64,000 bases of DNA from Mycoplasmoides alvi ATCC 29626 (GTDB taxonomy: Bacteria > Bacillota_I > Bacilli_A > Mycoplasmatales > Mycoplasmoidaceae). The translations under genes and the position numbers were made by a program. Positions 1-11,741 of this stretch are shown in pieces. The notes beneath the pieces are model-generated. The model searched no databases. It had not been told where the DNA came from and worked only from the letters and a program-made list of their open reading frames with translations. Every line of letters starts with the position of its first letter. Position 1 is the first letter of the stretch. The stretch lies in contig NZ_JNJU01000002.1 of the NCBI RefSeq assembly GCF_000701785.1, positions 1 to 64,000 of the forward strand, read 5' to 3'.

Positions 1-839
1 CGTAGTGAAAAAATAATTCCATTGTTAGATTTGAAAGATTGTTTTTTACTTTTATTGTCTTGACTAGTTGTTACAATTTCTTCAATAATGGATATATTTT
101 TATCATCATTTGAAGGATTATCATTCAATGACATGTATTCATAATTAACTGAATTATCTTTTGGCAAAATTATGGTTTCTTTAATTGGATAAAAAACATT
201 ACTTCCTTTTTTATTGCAAACTAAGTTTTTATAAAACTCACCATTTCCATTTTGTCTAAAATGTAAAGTAAAAGGTTTTTCAATATCAAAATTAGGATCT
301 GAAATTGCTTCAACTATAATCTTTTGCATCAAATTGAATTTGGAACTAAAACCTTCTTCCCAAATATATTTATTGTGAGCAATTAAGTTAACAAATTGGA
401 ATCATTTCCCTGCAGTTGAGTTTATTACATCTCAATTTGTTTGAGAATTACTTATACCAATATTAAAATATTCAAAACCACCCAATGATCGTTGATAAAC
501 TTTAGAATTAGAATTATTTCTAAACTTATCAATCATTGACTTATCTAAATTAATATGAACCTTTTCACTTTTTCATGGAAACACTAAATCAAAGTAAACT
601 TGAATGCTTGGATTATTAGCAATCATAGTTACATCACCAATGTAAGAATTGATGTTTAACATTTTTTTATTTATTGAACTTGATGAATTATTTTGAATAG
701 AAATTTTATTTTGTGCAAACCTATCTAAATAAGAAATATTAGAAATTACTATTCCACCAATAATAAACAAAATAGAACTTATAAATAAAAGTATAACCTT
801 AACAAAAGTTAACTTCTTGAACTCATTGCTATGATCCAT
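1..839 (-). CDS. Putative surface membrane protein (3' end outside window)
   Basis: The frame is open from the ATG at 839 to the window edge, so at least 279 residues are present and the C-terminus is missing. An in-frame start at 866 exists, but the ATG at 839 has AAAGG seven bases upstream and is preferred. One hydrophobic segment (about residues 13-35) suggests an N-terminal anchor or uncleaved signal, with the Asn/Ser/Lys-rich remainder outside the cell. I do not recognise the family. It lies directly downstream of two P1/Crm-type adhesin genes on the same strand, which resembles the third gene of cytadhesin operons, but a hairpin at 910-939 separates it. Function is unknown. Confidence 0.6.
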
Positions 840-909
840 TTTATTACCTTTGTTACAAACAAACAATAAAGTTAAATTTTAATAAATTTTTTGAAGTTCA
901 AAACAAAAA

Positions 910-939
910 TATTCCTCCAAAATTTAATTTGAAGGAATA
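910..939. terminator. Hairpin terminator between adhesin operon and next gene
   Basis: A 12-base inverted repeat (TATTCCTCCAAA and TTTGAAGGAATA, one mismatch or wobble pair) is flanked by T-rich runs on both strands. It lies 34 bases past the stop of the adhesin gene ending at 973. The minus-strand T-run follows the stem, as expected for factor-independent termination of that gene. Confidence 0.6.
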
Positions 940-972
940 CTTTTTAAACTTGATTTTACTTAAATATAAAAT

Positions 973-3900
973 CTATTTTTCTTCAGGAGTCTTAGGTCCT
1001 ATAGGAGTTGTTGGAGAAGATTTTATAGGTGTTGTAGGTGATTTAGGTGGATTTATAGGGCTTGTAGGAGATGAAATATGTGAAGTACCAATTTGTTTTG
1101 TTTGTGGTTTAGTAGCATTTTGAGTAGGTCCACCTTTTAACATTTGTGGCTTAGACTTCATGTTATTAGCATTGGTATTATCAATAATTTTTTTGAATAC
1201 ACCACCAACAGCACTTGTTAATTTATTAACTCTTTGATGTTGCATTTCAAATCCAGTTCTAAGAATCTTAAGATGTTTATGCATCGGTATTCCAATTGCA
1301 AGTCCTAAACCAAACACCAAGCAAAGAACTATGATTGGGACAGTTATTGCTACTGGCATCACTCATGGTTGAATTGCATTAAATCCTTGGAATTGAGAAT
1401 TATTAGCAATTCTCATATTAAGATCTGATGAATTTGGCATTACGTCATAACGACCCAATAAAATATTTCATGAATAAGCTGTAAAGTCTGCTTTTTGACT
1501 AAGCATATCAATGTTTGAAACGCCAACCACAACTTGACCATATGGTGGTTGAGGTAAACTTGATGGCACTTGTTTATAATTTGGATTTTGAGTAACTTTA
1601 AATACTTGACTTAAATATTGTGGGTCCAAAATGCTAATTTCTTGAAGATCAGATGGGTCATTTGAAAATGTTGATAATGGCACCTTTTTGATAATTGAAC
1701 CTAAAGAATTAGATAAGAAGTCATCAGGTAAATTTTGAACAAAATTACCTTGCCCTAAAATATCAACTCGGTTAAGTGAAGATATTTCTGCATATTGTAA
1801 AGAAGATTCTGGTTGAATATAAGTGATTCCTTTTTCAATTTCTCGTGATTGTGAATTGCCTGGATTTTTTGTTTGACCAAACATCAAAGGAATATTGATT
1901 CCATCATTAGCTGGTTTTAAAGCAACAGCAATTGGATCTGAAGTTGTTGAATGTTCTTTATTTTCATCATAACTTGAAAAATAATTAGCAGGGAATTTTA
2001 AATCTGGGGCAGTAATTGAAATAAGTGGTTGTTCAACACTAATGGTTCTTCCACTAGCACCCAAATCATTGCTTCTTGTATTAGTTGCATTTGGAGTCAT
2101 TTGAGAACCATCATCTTTAACACACTCAAATCAAATTTGTTTTTCACCTGTGTTAACTAGTGATCCCTTAGTTGGATTATATTCTCCGTTATCTGATTTC
2201 CCATCTTTAGGAATGTATCAAAATTCTTTTCACAATAAATCTTTGCTAAATTCAGATAATTGTGGTTTAGATGTTAATAGCAATTTATCATTGCTTGGAT
2301 TATTAGTATCAGATCAAACACTAGCAATTGATTGACCATCATTAGCAGAAGTTAATCCTTGGAAAGCATTTCATGGTAATTGAGCAGATTTTTTTGTTGT
2401 AACTTTTACAACATTATTAGTTGCCTCATCAGTTGTCTCGGTTAAAGCATATGGGTCTTTACTAATATCATATTGATCTGTAATATAAGGGACATAGTCA
2501 TTAAAATCTTTTATTCCAGCAACAAATTCACCAACACCTAATTTTAAAATTTCATTATCAACTTCAAAATATCCACATGAACTAAATGGTACATATGTGT
2601 AGTCTGCATTACTACTAACATTTGCAGCATTATATCAATAATTACCATTTGAACCATTACTTGTCGAATTACCATACAATGCAGTTCCAATTAAATCACT
2701 TTTACCAATGGAAACACTTGATGGAGCATGATAAACAATAGATGTTGAATCAAACTTAGGTTCATTAATGAACAAAATTGACTTACCAACTTGCATCGCA
2801 TAACCATATATACTTTTGCCTAAAGATTCTGGCAATTCACTAGGCATCTGCACTTTAACTAATGACCCAATGTCTTTGAGTGAATAACCGAAAGCTAAAG
2901 TTGGATAGTAATAATTGCGTGCATTATCAACTAAAACTGATAAATTAAGTGAAAAACTTGCCTTTGATGTTCCAAGTAAAGTTCAATAACCAGTTGATGA
3001 TGAATATTGTTCACCCAAATCTTGAACACTACCAAATGGAAAATTGCCACTACTTTGTTGACCTGATGGAGCTAAATTTATAGTAGGATTAAAATCATAT
3101 GGAAAAGTTCTACGTATAGCATTATTTCTATCAACGGTTCTCTCTTCTTGAGTTTGTTGGACCAAACCACCACCAACTGTAACTCTTCTCTTATTATCAA
3201 AGAAATAATATGTTCCTACAAATGAGTTATAAGACATATTTGTTCCAATGTCAAAATAATCATTGTTAACAAAAATATTATTACAATTTTGAATAGATAA
3301 TCCTGATGTTGGCATGTTTAGTAATGAATTAATATTTAAAGCAGTTCCAAATAACAAACATGGATCAATTGAATTACGATCAGGGTCTTGAGGATTAGAA
3401 ACAATGTTTTGACCAGACAATTGTAATGAACGTTTTTCTCTTAAAGTAGCAACATGAGATGAACTTGTTGAACTAAATCCATTTGGTGCTCATTGACGAG
3501 TTTGAGAGTTATTAACTTGACCAACAGTAATTCCAGCAGCTAAATAGATAAATGATTTTTTAGATGAAGATACATTAGTTTCTATTCCACCAACTGCTAA
3601 GCGAGGAACATAGTGAAAATTACTAGTTTGTCCAATAGGTGCATAACAAAAATTTCAATTTTTTGTTGGTTTACTAGTTCCACTATATGATGGTGAATAA
3701 CTAATACCACTTAAAACATAAGCATATGGAATTCCTGCAACTTCATTAGTATTAAAATTTAATTTTCAAACTCCAATACTTAAAGCTTCAGGATCATTAA
3801 AAATGGATCCATTACCACCAAAAATTAAAACAACTCCATTATTAGCATACATATTACCTAAATTAGTAATATATTGTTTTCATGGAAGTACCATGGTCGT

Positions 3901-4710
3901 GCCACTAACTCCAAGATCAATACTAGAATCGCTTGGGTTTGTTACTGTACCAGGAGCTCAAGTGTCACTAGTAACATGATCACTAGAATTAGTTACATAT
4001 CAAGAAGGGTGATCATCTTTAGCAAAAAATGTATTAGATCCCGTGCCTTGTTTTGTTGAAGGAGATTTTCAGTCAGCTGGATAATTGTTAACCATTTTTT
4101 CAGGATTAATATTTAAATGATTAAGAATTGTGTAAGATGGTGTTCATGAACTACCAGAATAAGAAGCAATATTTTCAGAAATTTGAACTAAAGTTGCTTG
4201 TCCTTGTTTTGCACCTTCACCCTTCATTTGATCATAAAAAAATGGGTCTTTTGGATCAAACTCTTGTTTTACATCTGGTGTTTGATTTGGAACTAAAAGA
4301 AGATAATAAATACTTGGGTTTGCTTGATCTTCAACAACTTCAACAACTTTTTTATCAGTAAAATCACTTGCACCTACATAACTATCAGTTGTAATTGTAC
4401 TTGGATCAAATTCTCATAAAATGTTACCAAAAGCATCTATTCTTGTAGCTGCATTAGTTCCAGTTAAAACAATGAAACCACCATTTCTAACTTCAAAACC
4501 ATTGAAATTATTATTTTGTCAATGACGAATTTTACCAACTTGTTGCCCAAAATTTTTTGATGTAATTGGGGTTGAATTAGCATTAAGTACTTGACCTAAA
4601 TAATTTGTTGGTTTAAAAGTAGCTGAGTAAATACCAACACCAATTGCACTAGCTAAAGTAATGCCAGCTAAAGACATTAATAAGTATTTATTGTTAATCT
4701 TTTTTTTCAT
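973..4710 (-). CDS. P1/CrmA-type cytadhesin (second gene of operon)
   Basis: The 1245-residue frame stays open with several TGA-Trp codons. It begins with a Lys-rich start and one hydrophobic segment (about residues 10-28) and has a long Ser/Asn/Thr-rich extracellular part. Near the C-terminus 'GFNAIQPWVMPV' is followed by a membrane span (about 1118-1143), a 'GIPM' motif, a short 'VNKLTSAVGGVFKKI' helix and a Pro-rich tail. This C-terminal module is the signature of the M. pneumoniae P1 and P40/P90 and M. gallisepticum GapA/CrmA adhesins, and the length fits that family. It starts 18 bases after the stop of the upstream paralogue (start at 8046), so the two are probably cotranscribed. The likely role is host-cell attachment and gliding at a terminal organelle. 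Which member it is equivalent to cannot be settled here. Confidence 0.8.
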
Positions 4711-4728
4711 AAATTATCTCTCACTTAC

Positions 4729-7700
4729 TTAATTAGGTTTCTTAGGAGGCATACTAGGTCCACTAGGAGGAGTTGTTGGTTTACCAGGCTCTAAATTTTT
4801 TCTATTATAGTTTTCTTGTCGATTCATTTCGCTAGATTTTAGTAATTGTGGACGTTTGCTACTATTCATTTGGGCTTCACTTATTTTCTTGTATGTGTTG
4901 CTAACTGCATCCGTTAATTTATCAATTTTTTCAGTTGTAGATGAGAATCCTTTTTGAGTTAAAATTCGGTTCTTTCTCATTCTAACTGGGATCACAATAC
5001 CAAGAGATAAAATCATAACAAATACAACAATTGAAGAAGAAATAATTACAGGTAAGACTCAAGGTTCTAATGGGTTAAAACCTTCATATCTAAATGTTGG
5101 AGTTGCTAATTCTACACATTGAACTACATCAGGATATTCTGTTGAATCAAATGGTGCTGATGTATAGTAAACACCATCAGAATATTTTAAAGCAATATCA
5201 AAAACAACAGTTGAACCTTCAGTTCTTGGATTAATAATTTTTGGTAATTCTGTTGGTTTGTTTGTTAATGGATCAACACTTCAACCTCCAGAATATTGAA
5301 CTAATTGATTCAATAAACTTGATGTATGAACAATTTTATTTGCAGTTTCTTTAATTAAACCAGTATCAACCAAATATTGAGAATCAACTTGACTAATTGT
5401 TCCCCAAATGTTTGTGTTATCAGCAATGCTTCCACCATTAAATATAGAACTAATAACATTATTTGGATTAGACATATTTAAGAAGTTAATTTGTTTATCA
5501 CTAATAGTTAAACAATTATCATAACCACTTAAAATAACTTTATTTAAATGTTCACTAGTGCTACTATTTGAAACCTCATTAGAATAAAAATCTCAAGTAT
5601 TATCTAAAGTATATTTCAAAGTATACAATATGTGTTTATTGTCTTTGTTTTGATAACTAAGCAATCAATCATTATTGTTATAGCTTAGTGACAATAAATT
5701 GCTTAAATCATTAATATGGTTACTAGGAATATTGCTTACAACAGAGTTGTTTAAATTAGCTATTGGCACAATACCAAACTTTGGTAAAATTTCAAAATTA
5801 TATGTTACTGTATAAATAAAACCACGAACAACTAAAGTAGCAGCAACACGATTATATTCACCAAATGTAGTGTTAACAACTTCAGATGTTAATTGAGGTG
5901 AAAAAGCAACAATTTTTTGACTGGCAACATTGTTCCAACCATCATTTAATACATTAGTATATTTTGATGTTGGTTTTGGATTTATGTTAGTTAAAATTCT
6001 TGAAAAACCATAATCATCTTGTCCAACTCTAATAAACCCTTGATTTAAAAAACCTGTTGAATGTGCTGGATCACTAATTGTATTTGGTGAAACTGGACCT
6101 TGGATATCTTGAATTCAAGTAGAGTTAATTGGAACAAACTTTTTACCAAAGTCAAAGTTATAAAATTGATTTTCATTATAAACACAATTAAATAACGAAA
6201 AAGTTTTATTACGTGATGAACTATTAACATCAAAGAAATCATTTAAATAAATTGATTGTTCTTTTCCAGAATCCAAATCAGTTGCAATTAAACTAGCAAT
6301 GCTACTACTCATAAATGGCAAAATAGTTAATGATTGAATGGCTGAAAATGGATATCAAAAATTACTAATATCTCGAGGTATAGAATTTGTATAACCTGCT
6401 GGTGATAAAAGTTGATAAGAAGCATTAATTGATGAAGAACCAACAAGAACTTCTGTATTTTGATACTTTTCAGTATTTCAAGAACCAGATGATGATTTCA
6501 CAAATTGAAGATCACTATTCATAGCCTTATTTTGATCATAATTATTTTGTGCAAAATTAGTTTGACCACAATCTGAACTATTAAAATAATTAACTTGTTC
6601 AGTTGTTCCATAAGTTCCTTTTTTAATGTCATCAATACTATTTGATGTTGCAGCAATATTACTCTTATTTAGAGCATATAGTTGAGCATTAAAATCAGAG
6701 ACATTTGGTTGCATCATTCCTAAAAAGATATATGAATTAGATTGATTGCCAGTTCTACTAGATAATTTGATTGTTTTTGCACCACCAACATATCAAGCTA
6801 GATTAGAAACCTTATTCTTTTTCATGAATGGTAAATAGTAATATTGCTTTTGAACTTTATCATACATTGTTTCATTAATTGTTGTTGCATGAGTCGGATC
6901 AAAATTATAGTTAGCATAAAGCAAAGGTTTTACATCATGTTGATTTTTTGGACTTTCCATGTTGATTACAAAGTCATAGAACCAAAAATTTTGATAAGCA
7001 TTACCACCAAATATTAAGATCATTTTTTTATTTGAAACTGGATCTTTAATATAAACCATGTTATTAGCATTGTTTAAATAAAGTTTCTTTAGAATGTAAT
7101 AGTCTCCATTTGTTGAACTATTACTATTAGTGCCATTAGTTTGAGGAGAGTTTTTATCTAGTAATTTATAAATTATTGATTTTTTTGCATCATTAACATA
7201 TGTTGGCGATCCCTTGCTAGTTCCAGAACTTGAAGATGGTGTTCCATCAATAGCATCACCACCTACTATTTGGGTACCACCACCTGTAGCACTACGGATA
7301 AATGAAAGTTTATCATTTGTATCTTCTGGTTTGATAGCATCTTGAACATATACATGATTCCAAATATTATCTGTAGCATATCCACTATTACTATCACTAG
7401 GTTTAGGCTGACTGCCAGTTGCTAAATGATTTCCTAAACTATTATAATCATTAATAGAAAAATCTGGTAATTGCAAATTATATCTTTGCTTTTCAGTAAG
7501 TGAAGAACCATCATCATACAATTGAACAACAATTGCAGGACTTGTGACATTTGCAAATTTATGGTGATTTTGATCATCATTACCATCGCCCGCATCTGCA
7601 ATAGCACAATTAGTTTCATTAACTAACAAAGCATAGTAGTAACCTAAATTATCAGTATCAGCAACAATTTGGCGTGTTTGATAATTAGCATCCTTACAAG

Positions 7701-8046
7701 TTCAATCATACAAGTATTGCATTTGAAAATTTACTTTAACAACTTTTGCATTAGAATTGTCAGATAAACCTGTTGCTGGTAAAAAGTAATTACCATCAAC
7801 ATCCTTAACATCTTCAATACTAACAGCACCACTTGAAAGAGATGGTGAAACAATTTTAACACCAGCTTCTGATAAAGGTTTAGGTACAACAGATGCCCTA
7901 GTAGTTGCACTTTGAGTTAATTGACTAGTAGTAGTAACTTTATTTGAACCTATTGAAGTAATTAATGCACCCATTAATGAAAAACCTATTAATGAAGTGC
8001 CAACAATAGTAAGCAAACTACATAGTTTTGCATGCTTTTTTTTCAT
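4729..8046 (-). CDS. P1/GapA-type cytadhesin (first gene of operon)
   Basis: This 1105-residue protein has a Lys-rich start and a hydrophobic signal/anchor (about residues 8-32). A long Asn/Ser/Gly-rich ectodomain contains a 'LIFGGN' motif also seen in its neighbour. The end carries 'PLEPWVLPV', a membrane segment (about 995-1020), 'KIDKLTDAVSNTYKKI' and a Pro-rich C-terminus ending PPKKPN. It is a paralogue of the gene at 973-4710 and of the interrupted locus at 34591-37878. A strong GAGGAGAGAG ribosome-binding site precedes the ATG. In known species such adhesins work as heteromeric pairs encoded side by side, which fits this arrangement. The family assignment is firm. The exact counterpart (P1, GapA or CrmA) is inference. 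Confidence 0.8.
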
Positions 8047-8051
8047 ATTTT

Positions 8052-8123
8052 TCTCTCTCTCCTCAATCTATACAAAATTTAGCAAAATTTAGTGTGAAGA
8101 TTAAAGTAACTTAGTATTTTACA
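8052..8123 (-). promoter_or_regulatory. Leader of the adhesin operon: -10-like element and strong SD
   Basis: Read on the minus strand, an extended -10-like TGTAAAAT lies at 8116-8123. A purine-rich Shine-Dalgarno (GAGGAGAGAG) lies within 8052-8063, just before the ATG at 8046. A tandem 10-base repeat (AAAATTTAGC-like) lies between them. No convincing -35 is visible, and the promoter call is tentative. Confidence 0.35.
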
Positions 8124-8287
8124 ATGAAAAAATAAAAAAATAAAGAAAATTATTCTTATTATTCATTACATTAACTTTTTAAACCGATCCATTTCCATAT
8201 AACACGCATCATTAAAATTTATTGCATTTTAGGAATAAAAAAATTTTTTAAATAAATAAATGTTCTAATTGTAAATAATAGCAATAT

Positions 8288-8557
8288 TTATTTCAAAGTT
8301 ATACGTTTAAAGTTATATGCATAATTAAGTATAAGCATTATTTGTCTAGTTTTCATGCTTTCAACTTGTTTAAATGGATCATGACATTTGATATCAATTG
8401 TTCAATAAAATCTTTTAATACAATTTGGTCTAAATGAAATAATATTTTTACAATTTATTTTTATTATGAGATATTTAAGAAATTCATTTTGATAAATAAA
8501 ATTAGTTTCTTTAAACATCATTGTATTTATCGTAAAAAAGGTAATTCAAAAAATCAT
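8288..8557 (-). CDS. Hypothetical 89-residue ORF in the adhesin upstream region
   Basis: The frame is open only when TGA is read as Trp (two such codons). It runs from an ATG at 8557 to a TAA at 8288 and begins with a hydrophobic stretch followed by a basic, Cys-containing part. No ribosome-binding site is evident and I recognise no family. It sits 45 bases downstream of the glycosyltransferase stop and fills half of an otherwise non-coding 550-base gap (8047-8602). It could be a small gene, the decayed end of a larger one, or chance. I see nothing else coding in the gap. Confidence 0.25.
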
Positions 8558-8602
8558 AATTGAAACAAAAAATATTGTTTGTGCTTTAATTTTGCTTAAT
8601 AT

Positions 8603-9763
8603 TTAAAAATTTTTTATTAAGCTTAATCATTTGTTTTTAAATTCTTGAAAGTTTAAATTCGTTTTAGCAAATTCATAACATTTTTTCGATAACTGATTAT
8701 ATTCAATTTCACTTAAATTTAAAATTTTTTCAATTTCATTTAGTCAAACATTTGCATTAAAGTTAGGTATTAAACTGCCTCTAGAATTATCAATTAAATA
8801 ACTTGCATTCAAATATGTGTCAGATATAATGCATGGAATTCCATGCGATAATGCTTCAACTATAACTAATGGAAATCCTTCAAATTTAGAGGGCAATAGT
8901 AAAATTTTTGTTTCTTTGTATATATCTTGAATTTCTTCACTATTAATAAAACCATGAAAAATAATGTTTTTTTTATTCTTTAAAAGATTTTCATCCAAAC
9001 CAGTTCCATATGCATGAATATTTATGGGTTTGTTCAATTTTATTGATAACTCTACTATTTCATTTAAAAAGGAAATGTTTTTTTGGCCATTTTCCATTCG
9101 GCCAATGTATGAAATATTAAGTTTTTTATTAAAATCAATATTTCAATTTGGTATTGATGTCGCTATAGGAAAATTAATTGCAGGAACAATATCTTTTATA
9201 TTAGTATTTTTTTTTACCATTTTCTTTTCAATAAAAATCTTTGTATCTTTTTGACTAAATAAAACTAAATTAGGATAATGAAGAACATTTTTTATAAACA
9301 ATAATTTTCTTATAATTTTTTGAAACATTGAAATTGATGAATAAATTTTTTCATCAAAATGCTGAACTCATATATATTTTGTATTTTTATTAAAAAATAA
9401 TGGGGTCGAGAAATTATTGTTTATAACAATATCTATTTTGTTTTGTTTTACAAACTTTTTTATGAAAAAACAATTTTTAAGTTCACACAAATAAAACTTA
9501 AAATAATAAAAAATTTTTTTTCAAATGTTTTTATTTGAAATTTCTTTTTCTTTATTTTTTAAGTTTAATTTTTCAAAAAATGGTGTGTATATATAGTTGT
9601 AATTATGCTTTGCAAAATTAAGATATTTTTTTTCTGAGAAAATATTTATTTCATAAACTAAATAACTATTAGATGTAAAAATTTCTATTAAATTTTTTAC
9701 ATATCTCTCGATTCCACCAATGTCATTACTATTATGATGAGTTAAAATTAATATTTTTTTCAT
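8603..9763 (-). CDS. Glycosyltransferase, GT4-like (family 1)
   Basis: This 386-residue protein starts 'MKKILILTHH' and has the N-terminal 'GGIERYVKNL' motif of GT-B retaining glycosyltransferases. The C-terminal half has 'ISYIGRM', 'YGTGLDENLL', the acceptor-side 'LLPSKFEGFPLVIVEALSHGIP' region (the E-x7-E-type motif of GT4) and 'SDTYLNASYLI'. It probably transfers a hexose from a nucleotide sugar to a lipid or glycan at the cytoplasmic membrane face. GalU and GalE in this window could supply the donor. It stands alone among decayed sequence, so transfer or reductive loss of neighbours is possible. Donor and acceptor cannot be read from the sequence. Confidence 0.8.
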
Positions 9764-10159
9764 AATTGTTATTTAATTTATTTACTATAACGCTTTATGC
9801 TTTAACAATGCAAAATACAAAAGCATCAACAAAACAACCATTAATTCTAATAAATCTATTAAATTTTTTAATAATCTTACTTTTTAATTTCAAATTATTT
9901 ATTTTTTTTAATAAGTTATAAAATACAAACTTCATATTAATAGTTCATAAATTTAATCATGTATTTTATATAAAATTCATTTGTTATTTATGATAATAAT
10001 CAATTTCTTTATTTACTTCATTATTGGCATCTTTATAATTTTTGATTCATTTTTTATTTATGTTACTAATTAAATCAATTGTATAGGTTAGTTTTTGATC
10101 TAAACTATATAAAAATTTGAATATAAAAATAATAAATTAATTTAAATTTAACTTTTATT
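9764..10159 (-). other. Gene-poor stretch with small fragmentary frames
   Basis: No intact gene is visible. On the minus strand, a 46-codon ATG frame (9795-9935) encodes a short basic peptide. A 51-codon frame without a start (9984-10136, preceded by TAA) encodes a protein-like, Lys/Asn/Tyr-rich end containing one TGA-Trp. Both look like remains of genes upstream of the glycosyltransferase rather than functional units. I cannot assign either to a family. Confidence 0.35.
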
Positions 10160-10210
10160 AACAAAAAGTGCACCCCTTGCTTTTTTTAATCAAAAGGTGC
10201 GCTTTTTGTT
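10160..10210 (-). terminator. Rho-independent terminator of the NADH oxidase gene
   Basis: A 15-base stem pairs AACAAAAAGTGCACC (10160-10174) with GGTGCGCTTTTTGTT (10196-10210) with one wobble. On the minus strand a T-run closes the structure. It lies 22 bases beyond the stop of the gene ending at 10232. Confidence 0.8.
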
Positions 10211-10231
10211 TATTTAACTTTTGTAAAAACT

Positions 10232-11626
10232 TTATTTTTGATCAATATAGTTTAAATTTAATGCTTTTAAAATTGCACTTAAAACAAAATTAAATGGTTT
10301 ATTGAAGTGAGGTAAAAAATAAACATCTGCAAAAGCTAATTCAGGAATTGTCATGTTTTTTTGAATTGCTAAAGCTAAGTAGTAAATAATTTCTGTATGA
10401 TTAACTTCTTTAGATGATCCTACTTGAGCTCCAACTAATCTTAATGTCTTTTTATCATAAACTAATTTAATTTTAACCTTATTAAAAGTATTCATAAATT
10501 CAGGGCGATCATTATCTTCATAGTATGAAGAAGTAACATCCATATTTCAACGTTTAGCAGTTTCTTCTGAAACTCCTGAACTTGCTAAATTTAGTCCAAA
10601 AACAGAAATCGCATTTGTTCCGACAATACTATCAATTGCCACATTATTGTTTCCATTAATATGACTAGCAGCTACAATTCCAGTTTTAACTGCATTTGTT
10701 GCTAAATCAATATTTTGATATTGACCAGTTGCTGCATTATACAAAGCACAATTACCACCAATAGCATAAATATCATTAACTGTTGTTTGTGTATATTTAT
10801 TAACAATATATGCGCCATTTTTTACTTTTTCAGCATTTGGTAATAAATGAGTATTAGGTTTAAAACCAATTGCTAAAATAACTAAGTCAGCATCTACTTT
10901 TCCATTAGATGTATTAATTCCTTTAATTGCTCGTTCTTTTTTATCTACAATGTACTCAGTTACCTTTGTATTCATCAATACTTTTACACCATGTTTAAGC
11001 ATTGAAACATTTAAATCATCTGTAAATTCAGCATCATAATATGCACCAACTGGTCTTGGTAACATATCAATAATAGTTACTTGTTTATTTCTAATAACTG
11101 CAGCTTCAGCTAATTCAATACCAATATAACCAGATCCAATTACTGCAACACTTCTGATACTAGAATCTTTCATTCTTTCAATAATCTCTTGTGCATGTTG
11201 AAATGTTTTGCACGCTACTAAATTTTTGATGCCACCACAATATTTATCTTGGAAATCTAGTTCCATTCCTGGTGTGCATATAGGTCAAGAACCTGCAGCT
11301 AAAATTAACTTATCATACTTATCTTCAAATATTTGATTATTACTTAAATTTTTAACTGTAACTGTTTTGGTTTCTGAATTAATCTTAAGAACATCATGAG
11401 ACATAAAAATTTTTGCGCCCATGTTTGCTAATTGTTCAGGGTTTGAATAAAACAAATCATTAATATTCTGAACAACACCACTTACTGTTAATGCAATTCC
11501 ACAACCTAAGAATGAAATATTATCATTTCGATCATAAGCAGTTACTTGTAAATTAGGATTTTGAGATAATAAAGTTCGAATTGCAGATGTCCCTGCATGA
11601 TTTATACCTACAACTATTACTTTCAT
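10232..11626 (-). CDS. nox: NADH oxidase (water-forming, FAD-dependent)
   Basis: This 464-residue protein belongs to the pyridine nucleotide-disulphide oxidoreductase family. An N-terminal FAD-binding 'VVGINHAGTSA' is followed by 'SFLGCGIAL' with the single redox cysteine at residue 42, the position of the sulphenic-acid cysteine of bacterial NADH oxidases. Next come the NAD-binding 'VIGSGYIGIELAEAA' and the second FAD motif 'IYAIGGNCALY'. It oxidises NADH with O2, regenerating NAD for glycolysis in an organism without a respiratory chain. CoA-disulphide reductase is a relative, but length and motifs favour Nox. The gene is monocistronic, with a terminator at 10160-10210. Confidence 0.9.
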
Positions 11627-11741
11627 GTATTTTAGTACTCCTTGACAGTATTAGGTAAATTTCAAATTACCTAACATAAATTATAATTGATTATGAACAA
11701 TGAAAGTATACATAATTTGTTTTAGAAATGTTACATAAAAA

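Noticed and set aside
929-1123. Plus-strand 64-codon Gly/Val-rich frame opposite the adhesin tail
   Set aside because: It is the mirror of the repetitive Pro/Thr-rich tail codons of the adhesin at 973-4710 and has no ribosome-binding site of its own.
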